From NCBI GenBank assembly GCA_023667185.1, contig JAMPAP010000001.1, forward strand, positions 1 through 57,175: 57,175 nt of DNA, written 5' to 3'. The notes under the pieces are model-generated. The model was not told where the DNA came from. It saw only the letters and a list, made by a program, of their open reading frames with translations, and searched no databases. Made by a program: the position numbers and the translations under genes. Of this stretch, positions 50,587 to 57,175 are shown piece after piece. Position 1 is the first letter of the stretch. The number at the start of each line of letters is the position of its first letter. This DNA comes from Lachnoclostridium sp. Lineage in GTDB: Bacteria; Bacteroidota; Bacteroidia; Bacteroidales; Muribaculaceae.

Positions 50587-52178
50587 TATTTATGACTTAC
50601 ATATTTGCAGCGGCGATACTGATATTCGCCTTGATCAACGTCTGGGTCGAGTTTCGACGCGACGTGATGATGATGCAGCAAAATTCTTACCGTATCGACC
50701 GTTACCGCCGGTGGCTCACAGTCTCGGGCGACACTACATCATATATGAGACTGATAGCCGGAGCAGTTGTTCTGGCATCGTTCACGATAACAGGCACTAC
50801 AACAATAGCCCTAACCATTATAGGATTTGACGCGATAGTCAACAGCGTAAACCTCGCGCGCCGCAAGTACAAGAAACCATTGGTAGTCACTCCTCGTGTA
50901 CGCCGTATTCTGGCTATGATGTGTCTCCTGGCGGTGGTTACCCTTGTCGCAGCCGGCTTGCTGTCAACTCCGGAATATCGTCCGCTTACAGTAACGGCCG
51001 TAGCTCTTGCCATCTACGCATTCTCTCACGTCTATACGATTGCCGCCGTATGGCTGCTCCAACCGGTGGAAAATCATATCAATGCCGGATATTATCACGA
51101 TGCTGAAAAGATACTCCGCTCCATGACTGACCTCAAAGTCATAGGTATCACCGGCAGCTATGGAAAGACGAGCACCAAGCATTACCTTTACCGTATACTA
51201 CAGGAGCAGTTTGACGTAGTGATGACTCCGGGCAGCTTCAACACCACCCTCGGCGTAATCCGCACCATCCGCGAATACATGAAGCCCTACAATCAGATAT
51301 TTATCTGCGAAATGGGTGCCAAGCAGCCGGGTGATATCAAGGAGATATGTGACCTTGTGCATCCCCAGATAGGTATAATCACTGCCGTCGGGGAGCAGCA
51401 TCTTGAATCGTTTAAAACCATCGAGAATGTCCAACACACTAAGTTTGAGCTCGTTGACTCGCTTCCGGCTAACGGACTGGCAGTAGTGAACGATGACTTC
51501 GAATATGTAGCCAACCGCAAGGTAAACAATGTAGAGACCATCCGCTATGCCTGCGACAACACCCGCTGTGCATCTTACATAGCCAAAGATATCACATATT
51601 CAGCTGAAGGAACGGAATTTACGCTCAGCTGCCCCGGCAGTGACGACATTCGCTTCCGCACACATCTCGTAGGAGCCTGCAATGTATCCAACCTCATGGC
51701 CTGCATAATAGTAGCCCTCCGTCTGGGCATGGATGTTGAGAAAATCAAGTATGCCGTAGAGCATATCGAGCAGGTGGAGCATCGTCTCAACATGAAGCGC
51801 ACACCGGGTGGCGTTACAATTATCGATGATGCCTTCAATTCTAACCCTACGGGCTCGGCCATGGCTCTCGATGTACTGGCCTCTATGAAAGGAGGCCGCC
51901 GCATCGTATTGACCCCCGGCATGATCGAGCTCGGCGACCGTCAGGCCGAACTCAACAAGCGATTCGGTGAGAAAATAGCCACGAGTGCTGACATCGCTAT
52001 CATCGTCGGAGAATATAACCGCGATGCTATCGTGGAAGGGATCGAAGCCGTGGAGAAGAGCGACATCAAAGCTCACATCGTGGATAGCTTCGACGAGGCT
52101 CGCCAATTACTTTCCACCATACTTCAGAACGGAGATACTGTGCTTTACGAAAACGACCTGCCCGATACGTTCAAGTAA
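50583..52178 (+). CDS. Membrane-anchored MurF-like Mur ligase
   Basis: A 531-aa protein. Four hydrophobic segments in the first 160 residues (about 5-25, 55-90, 108-125, 135-158) precede a Mur-ligase domain. That domain has the ATP loop GITGSYGKTSTK (about 188-199), ICEMGAKQPGDI, GEQHLESF, and a C-terminal domain with DDAFNSNPTG and GMIELGD. These match MurF-type ligases adding D-Ala-D-Ala, but MurF proper is soluble and has a UDP-binding N-terminal domain not seen here. It more likely ligates an amino acid or peptide to a membrane-linked acceptor. It is coupled to the preceding hydrolase. Confidence 0.85.
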   Translation: MIFMTYIFAAAILIFALINVWVEFRRDVMMMQQNSYRIDRYRRWLTVSGDTTSYMRLIAGAVVLASFTITGTTTIALTIIGFDAIVNSVNLARRKYKKPLVVTPRVRRILAMMCLLAVVTLVAAGLLSTPEYRPLTVTAVALAIYAFSHVYTIAAVWLLQPVENHINAGYYHDAEKILRSMTDLKVIGITGSYGKTSTKHYLYRILQEQFDVVMTPGSFNTTLGVIRTIREYMKPYNQIFICEMGAKQPGDIKEICDLVHPQIGIITAVGEQHLESFKTIENVQHTKFELVDSLPANGLAVVNDDFEYVANRKVNNVETIRYACDNTRCASYIAKDITYSAEGTEFTLSCPGSDDIRFRTHLVGACNVSNLMACIIVALRLGMDVEKIKYAVEHIEQVEHRLNMKRTPGGVTIIDDAFNSNPTGSAMALDVLASMKGGRRIVLTPGMIELGDRQAELNKRFGEKIATSADIAIIVGEYNRDAIVEGIEAVEKSDIKAHIVDSFDEARQLLSTILQNGDTVLYENDLPDTFK

Positions 52179-52184
52179 GTGTCG

Positions 52185-53876
52185 TCATTTGTGGTCGATA
52201 CGCAGGATAAGGGTTTTCTGCCGTGTATCGCAGCTCTTGGTTGACGACCTGTAGATAACCGAGTAGTCGTATGCATCGCCGTAGCGCTTCATAAACTTTG
52301 TCAGATCTTTTTCACCTACAAGGAGATAACCGCCCCGCGGCGAGCGTCCCTGAATAGGCACTACCCTATCGCCGAGGTAGTATCCTGCTGTATAATAGCG
52401 GAGCATCGGAGTATCCACATAACTATATATTATCTCATCGGGCGCGGCGTAACGACTTAACACATTGGCATAACGGATGTCGCTCTTGGAGTTGAGCACC
52501 CCGGGAAGGATAGTCGACGACAGACACCAATAGATAGTGAAAGTCGCTGCGACAGTCCAAATCAGCGTATATGCCTTACGCAATTTCTTTATAGAGGCAA
52601 ACACCATATATGCTGCGCCTACACTTGCTGCAAGACATATCCAGCCCACATAGCTGATTCCATGGTCATAAAGACCGCTGATCATAGCCTCAAGCTCGGG
52701 TGTAAGTCCATGTATTATCTTAGTGAAGTCAACTGACGTGGCCACCACGGTGACAATAGGCACAAGCAGAGCAAGTCCGCCGATAATAGAACCATAGACA
52801 GTTATGGCCTTGGAGCGAATCATAGCAAGCCATATAAGCATACGGGCTACAAGATACGACAGGAAAGGATAAAGTGGCAACAGATACACACTGCGCTTGC
52901 TGGCGGGAATGGTATAGAAAACCAAAGTCACCACAATGGCTACCAGCGACAGCAGGTTAGGTGGTGCCATGGTCTTCAGGTCGTTTCGGATGTGTCCCCA
53001 GTAAGGGGTCTTGATTTTAACAACAAAAAGCGCGAAGATAGCCGGAAGCGTATATGGGAGCATCCCGGCGATCACGGTTATGATATTGTAATACCAGGGA
53101 TTGACATGACTCTCATACGACATCGTACCGAGCATACGGCCGAAATTCTCTTCAAGCACGAGGTCAATTACGGGTTTACCACCTATAATATAAGCAACAT
53201 TTAGCCACAACAGATACCCGGCAAGCGAGGTCAGGCCTGCCAGACCGACAGTCCAGGTCGTACGCCACAGCTTATCGCCACGTAACATAAAATATATCCA
53301 GCAGATCAGACACGGGAGGATCATACCTACGGGTCCTTTTGTCAGAACAGCACAAGTCATCAATATCGTACCCCAAGTTGACATCGTAGGCTTTCCGTCT
53401 TTCTCACGACGACGATTTATGAACAGTATCGCACCCACGATGCAGGCAGTCAACACCATGTCCACGCGGCAGGCCGTAGCTGCACGAAACACTTCAATCG
53501 TGGTGGCCGTAACTGCCGTGGCAAGAGCGGCTAAAAGGTCAGGAAATTTCTCATTCAGCGCTCGACGTCTGACGAAAAGGTACACTCCGATCAACATCCC
53601 GATCGTAGCCAATGCTGATGGAAGCCTTGATGCATATTCATTTACTCCACCTGTAAGCCACGAACACGCTACGATGAGCCATGCCAAGAAGGGCGGCTTG
53701 TAAGGTATGTCGCCACCACAACTTTCAGGCAAGATATAGTTACCTGACTGGATCATTGATACAGCCACGATAGCTTCACGGGGCTCGCCTTTAGTATTAA
53801 AAAGAGTGTCGCCAAGCCATGGAAGGAAGGTAAAAGCTATGACAGCAAACAGTATGAATGGTAAATATCGTCTCAT
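52185..53876 (-). CDS. ArnT-like glycosyltransferase family 39 protein
   Basis: A 563-aa polytopic membrane protein with about 11-12 hydrophobic helices. The first periplasmic loop contains GEPREAIVAVSM and CGGDIPYKPPFLAW, the acidic and substrate loop pattern of ArnT/PMT-type lipid-linked sugar transferases. The donor would be an undecaprenyl-phosphate sugar and the acceptor lipid A or another envelope glycan. Its stop lies 6 bp from the convergent ligase gene, and its ATG overlaps the rmuC stop by 4 bp. Confidence 0.87.
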   Translation of the reverse strand: MRRYLPFILFAVIAFTFLPWLGDTLFNTKGEPREAIVAVSMIQSGNYILPESCGGDIPYKPPFLAWLIVACSWLTGGVNEYASRLPSALATIGMLIGVYLFVRRRALNEKFPDLLAALATAVTATTIEVFRAATACRVDMVLTACIVGAILFINRRREKDGKPTMSTWGTILMTCAVLTKGPVGMILPCLICWIYFMLRGDKLWRTTWTVGLAGLTSLAGYLLWLNVAYIIGGKPVIDLVLEENFGRMLGTMSYESHVNPWYYNIITVIAGMLPYTLPAIFALFVVKIKTPYWGHIRNDLKTMAPPNLLSLVAIVVTLVFYTIPASKRSVYLLPLYPFLSYLVARMLIWLAMIRSKAITVYGSIIGGLALLVPIVTVVATSVDFTKIIHGLTPELEAMISGLYDHGISYVGWICLAASVGAAYMVFASIKKLRKAYTLIWTVAATFTIYWCLSSTILPGVLNSKSDIRYANVLSRYAAPDEIIYSYVDTPMLRYYTAGYYLGDRVVPIQGRSPRGGYLLVGEKDLTKFMKRYGDAYDYSVIYRSSTKSCDTRQKTLILRIDHK

Positions 53877-55225
53877 GAGTTAAGTGTTTTCTGTTGGTCA
53901 GATGGAGTTTCGTCAATATCGTCAGATTCGGTTTCACCGATTAAAGCCTTGGGTAGTGTCTTTGAGGTCTTTACACCGAGTTCGCGGAGCTTTTCGGCGC
54001 GGCTGACGAGGTTTCCGGTGCCATTGCTAAGCTTCTTCATGGCATCATCACAGGCCTTGCGCGTAGTGTCAAGACTACGTTCAATTTTTTGCATATCAGC
54101 CACGAAAGCCACAAATTTATCATACATTTTCCCGGCTTCCTGAGCTATCTTGACTACATTGGCAGTCTGCCGTTCACGTCGCCACAACTGCTCGATGATC
54201 TTAAGCGCCGAGACCAAGTGGGTTGGCGATACTATGAGCACACGCTTGTCGTAGGCTTGCTGCCAGAGCGTTGGTTCAAGCCTCATGGCAGCGATATAAG
54301 CCGCTTCGGTCGGGATAAACATCATCACAAAGTCAAGGCTTTCGTCACCCGGTAATTCATCGTAACGCTTGGCCGCAAGTTTGTCGGCGTGGCGTCTGAC
54401 GGAGTTGACATGTTCACGTCCGGCAGCAGCCCGTATACGGTCATCAGTAGCTTCGGCATATTCCATATAAGCCTTCATCGATGCCTTGGAGTCAATGATA
54501 ACACACCGGTTATCAGGATAATGCACTATCACATCAGGACGGAAACGTGCTCCGGTTTCATCAGTAAGAGCCACACCGTTACTATCGCTCGTAGCTTGAA
54601 TATCATACTCAAATCCGAGGCGCAGGCCTGACTGTTCAAGTATCTTGTCAAGCACCATTTCGCCCCATGCTCCCTGCACGCCGTTGTTACCTCGGAGTGC
54701 TCCGGCCAGTTCGCGAGCCTCGCGTCCCATCGATTCTGACAGGTCTCTGAGATCCTTGAGATGCTCCTTCAGCGAGAAAATCTGACGTGATTCCTCACTA
54801 TAGGTATCCTCTACCTTCTTCTTGAACGCATCAATTTCAGCGCGCAGTGGCGTGAGAATCTCTCCAAGGCGTTCCTCATTCTGCTGTTTAAAAGTGCGGG
54901 AGTTTTGAGTAAGTATTTCATTTGCGAGGTTTCGGAAACGCTCTTCGGCCCGCAGCTGCATCTCCTCAAACTGTTGGCCAAGGAGTTGTAACCGGGTTGA
55001 CAATGAGGAGTTTTCCGTCTTGGCCTTTACGAGTTCATCGGAGAGTTCAGTGATCCGGGCACGCGATTGCTTCAGCTCATTTTCGATTTCCGAAGCATGA
55101 ACCTTAGAAGATGCAAGCTGTTCTTCGTTGACAGCCAGCATCTTGCGACTTTCCGACAAGTTGCGGTAGACCATCACAAGTCCACCGGCAAGCACCACGG
55201 CGAGTATCAGCAGAGCTATCTCCAT
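53873..55225 (-). CDS. rmuC: RmuC-family DNA recombination protein
   Basis: A 450-aa protein with an N-terminal hydrophobic anchor (about 2-22), a coiled coil (about 25-150, Glu/Gln/Lys rich) and the RmuC nuclease-like domain. That domain contains GNNGVQGAWGEMVLDKILEQ, RPDVIVHYPDNRCVIIDSKA (read in part) and VMMFIPTEAAY. The IDSKAS segment fits the restriction-endonuclease-like core. RmuC limits inversions in E. coli, but its exact activity is uncertain. It lies between lepA and the GT39 gene on the same strand. Confidence 0.9.
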   Translation of the reverse strand: MEIALLILAVVLAGGLVMVYRNLSESRKMLAVNEEQLASSKVHASEIENELKQSRARITELSDELVKAKTENSSLSTRLQLLGQQFEEMQLRAEERFRNLANEILTQNSRTFKQQNEERLGEILTPLRAEIDAFKKKVEDTYSEESRQIFSLKEHLKDLRDLSESMGREARELAGALRGNNGVQGAWGEMVLDKILEQSGLRLGFEYDIQATSDSNGVALTDETGARFRPDVIVHYPDNRCVIIDSKASMKAYMEYAEATDDRIRAAAGREHVNSVRRHADKLAAKRYDELPGDESLDFVMMFIPTEAAYIAAMRLEPTLWQQAYDKRVLIVSPTHLVSALKIIEQLWRRERQTANVVKIAQEAGKMYDKFVAFVADMQKIERSLDTTRKACDDAMKKLSNGTGNLVSRAEKLRELGVKTSKTLPKALIGETESDDIDETPSDQQKTLNS

Positions 55226-55234
55226 ATCGTCCTA

Positions 55235-57022
55235 TCAATCAAGTTTTAATACTGCGAGGAAAGCCTTCTGCGGCACCTCTACCGAGCCTATCTGTTTCAT
55301 GCGCTTCTTACCTTTCTTCTGCTTCTCGAGCAGTTTGCGCTTACGCGAGATGTCACCACCATAACATTTGGCCGTAACATCCTTTCTCACAGCCTTGATG
55401 GTCTCGCGAGCAATAATCTTCGCACCGATAGCGGCCTGAATGGCAATGTCAAATTGCTGACGAGGAATCAGCTCTTTCAGCTTTTCACACATGCGTCGTC
55501 CGAAGCTTACGGCATTATCCACATGGGTGAGTGTCGACAGGGCATCCACGCTCTCGCCATTGAGCAGTATATCGAGCTTGACGAGCTTCGACTCGCGGAA
55601 ATCATGGAGGTGGTAATCAAATGACGCATAACCTTTTGAGATACTCTTCAGCTTATCGTAGAAGTCAATCACTATTTCACCGAGCGGCATATCAAAAGTC
55701 ATCTCCATACGGTTGCCGGAGATATATTCCTGCTTGATAAGTTCACCTCGCTTGCCAAGACAGAGGGTCATGATCGGACCGATAAACTCGGCCGCAGTTA
55801 TAATGGAGGCGCGGATATATGGCTCCTCTATATGGTCAATGAGCGTAGGCTCGGGAAGACCGGAGGGGTTGTGCACCTCGGTCATATTGCCATGCTTGTC
55901 ATATACGCGATAACTTACGTTAGGCACCGTGGTGATTACATCCATATCAAACTCACGGCCAAGGCGTTCCTGTACGATCTCCATGTGGAGCAACCCCAGA
56001 AAACCGCAGCGGAATCCGAAGCCGAGCGCCATTGACGACTCAGGTTGGAAAGTCAACGAAGCGTCGTTAAGCTGAAGCTTTTCGAGCGAGGCTCGAAGGT
56101 TCTCAAAATCTTCGGTCTCAATAGGATAAACGCCGGCAAACACCATCGGCTTAACCTCTTCGAAGCCGTCGATGGCCTCTGTGCAAGGACGATCGACATG
56201 GGTCACCGTATCGCCTACTTTCACCTCCTTCGATGTCTTGATTCCCGAGATAATATACCCAACGTTGCCGGCCGAAAGCTCGTCACAAGGGCACATATCA
56301 AGCTTCAAGATACCTATTTCGTCAGCGTTATACTCCTTGCCGGTAGCCACAAACTTCACAAAATCATTTTTATGAATCTTGCCATTTACGATCTTGAAAT
56401 AAGCAATAATACCGCGGAAAGGATTGAACACCGAGTCAAAGATAAGAGCCTGAAGCGGAGCTTCGGGGTCACCTTCAGGGGCTGGAATACGGCTGATGAT
56501 GGCGTCAAGAATTTCGGGTATACCCGCGCCGGTCTTACCACTTGCACGGATAATCTCTGATGGATCACAACCTAATAGATCCACTATTTGATCCTCAACT
56601 TCCTCGGGCTTGGCGCTATCGAGGTCAATCTTGTTGATCACAGGAATTATCTCAAGGTCGTTGTCGATGGCCATGTAAAGGTTAGAAATCGTCTGAGCCT
56701 GAATACCTTGCGAGGCATCTACAATAAGTAGCGCGCCTTCACATGCAGCAATTGAGCGCGACACTTCATAAGAAAAGTCGACGTGTCCCGGAGTGTCAAT
56801 CAAGTTTAAGATGTAGTCCTGGCCGTCCTTACGGTAATTCATCTGAATAGCGTGGCTCTTGATAGTGATACCGCGCTCGCGCTCGAGATCCATATCATCG
56901 AGCACCTGAGCTTGCAGGTCTTTGGCCGCCACCGTATTAGTATATTCGAGCAACCTATCGGCGAGAGTACTTTTGCCGTGGTCAATATGAGCTATAATGC
57001 AAAAATTCCGGATATTTTTCAT
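55235..57022 (-). CDS. lepA: Elongation factor 4 (LepA)
   Basis: A 595-aa translational GTPase that back-translocates or helps assemble ribosomes. It has the G1 loop [13 protein letters not shown] (about 11-23), [28 protein letters not shown], and the LepA-specific C-terminal domain with [17 protein letters not shown]. The length matches the family. It is the first gene of the minus-strand run with rmuC and the GT39 gene. A tandem repeat lies upstream. Confidence 0.97.
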   Translation of the reverse strand: MKNIRNFCIIAHIDHGKSTLADRLLEYTNTVAAKDLQAQVLDDMDLERERGITIKSHAIQMNYRKDGQDYILNLIDTPGHVDFSYEVSRSIAACEGALLIVDASQGIQAQTISNLYMAIDNDLEIIPVINKIDLDSAKPEEVEDQIVDLLGCDPSEIIRASGKTGAGIPEILDAIISRIPAPEGDPEAPLQALIFDSVFNPFRGIIAYFKIVNGKIHKNDFVKFVATGKEYNADEIGILKLDMCPCDELSAGNVGYIISGIKTSKEVKVGDTVTHVDRPCTEAIDGFEEVKPMVFAGVYPIETEDFENLRASLEKLQLNDASLTFQPESSMALGFGFRCGFLGLLHMEIVQERLGREFDMDVITTVPNVSYRVYDKHGNMTEVHNPSGLPEPTLIDHIEEPYIRASIITAAEFIGPIMTLCLGKRGELIKQEYISGNRMEMTFDMPLGEIVIDFYDKLKSISKGYASFDYHLHDFRESKLVKLDILLNGESVDALSTLTHVDNAVSFGRRMCEKLKELIPRQQFDIAIQAAIGAKIIARETIKAVRKDVTAKCYGGDISRKRKLLEKQKKGKKRMKQIGSVEVPQKAFLAVLKLD

Positions 57023-57040
57023 CTGAACATTATTTTACTG

Positions 57041-57048
57041 CAAAAATA
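57041..57048 (-). promoter_or_regulatory. -7 box for lepA
   Basis: The minus strand reads TATTTTTG, an exact -7 match ending 18 bp before the ATG at 57022. No TTTG was found at 19-21 bp upstream. Confidence 0.5.
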
Positions 57049-57106
57049 ACAAATTTCCCTGAAATATCCATGCCATAATGACATAACAATACATTGTAAA
57101 CGGGAC

Positions 57107-57175
57107 AAACTAAAAACTAAAAACTAAAAACTAAAAACTAAAAACTAAAAACTAAAAACTAAAAACTAAAAACTA
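57107..57175. repeat. Heptanucleotide tandem repeat at window edge
   Basis: The 7-bp unit CTAAAAA is repeated about 10 times without error and continues to the last base, so its true length is unknown. It starts about 60 bp upstream of the lepA -7 box. A 7-bp unit is prone to slippage and would change spacing by 7 bp per step. No gene is seen on its far side within the window. Confidence 0.9.

Noticed and set aside
50583-52178. Canonical MurF
   Set aside because: The N-terminal 160 residues are membrane helices and not the UDP-binding domain; only the ligase core matches.
57107-57175. Possible CRISPR array
   Set aside because: The unit is 7 bp and contiguous, without spacers or cas genes, so it is a simple tandem repeat.

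Overview
This window looks like a chromosomal segment of a gut Bacteroidales bacterium, most probably of the Muribaculaceae (S24-7) type. Several intergenic regions carry Bacteroidota-type promoters (TTTG, 19-21 bp, TAnnTTTG). The gene set is also Bacteroidota-like: a 29-codon COX24-like basic protein next to HU and RNase G, a FtsX/LolC-like permease after rbfA, FKBP and LemA lipoproteins near glyS, a SusR-like membrane regulator, and secreted enzymes ending in tails that resemble type IX secretion sorting domains. Species assignment is inference; no rRNA or tRNA gene was seen.

Layout. 1-360 is a structured gene-free region. 360-2571 (minus) holds HU, the 29-aa protein and RNase G. 2796-7931 (plus) holds folP-cdaA, a MATE exporter, and mgsA overlapping a FAD-dependent oxidoreductase. 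A helical protein (minus, 7876-8424) overlaps the 3' end of that last gene. 8451-10745 is a patatin-Omp85 fusion. 10746-11142 contains a decayed palindromic repeat and a 26-codon remnant of an AAA ATPase. pgk (minus) follows; upstream of it is a complete small transcription unit, promoter plus intrinsic terminator, of about 65 nt (12516-12615). This predicted small RNA is one of the two most interesting non-coding signals. 12815-15622 (minus) is a secreted esterase with three tandem SGNH domains.

15716-26464 (plus) is mostly housekeeping: yqeY, serS, rbfA, a LolC-like permease, a prolyl oligopeptidase lipoprotein, a BamE-tailed lipoprotein, two metallo-beta-lactamase-fold hydrolases, a GH10-like lipoprotein and ispE. 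The serS-rbfA gap contains two adjacent palindromic, MITE-like elements; the first seems to sit inside the loop of the serS terminator. 26593-30449 is a chaperone cluster (grpE, dnaJ, htpG) preceded by a sigma54-like box. der follows, then two LTA-synthase-like enzymes flanking a PAP2 phosphatase, then (minus) FKBP, LemA and glyS.

39195-44235 (plus) encodes a TonB-dependent receptor and a Cys-rich heavy-metal-binding protein, a likely copper or related metal module, followed by a one-component beta-propeller/AraC regulator. This regulator converges on a two-gene pectin operon (44485-49663, minus) with a rhamnogalacturonan acetylesterase-like protein and a large pectin methylesterase. Together with the triple esterase these enzymes would strip methyl and acetyl groups from pectin; no SusC/D pair or lyase is present here. 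49822-52178 pairs an alpha/beta hydrolase with a membrane-anchored MurF-like ligase. The window ends (minus) with an ArnT-like glycosyltransferase, rmuC, lepA and a heptanucleotide tandem repeat running off the edge.

Several promoters lie so close to the start codon (24139, 39195, 49822, 8424) that leaderless or near-leaderless mRNAs are predicted, in keeping with the weak use of Shine-Dalgarno signals in this phylum.
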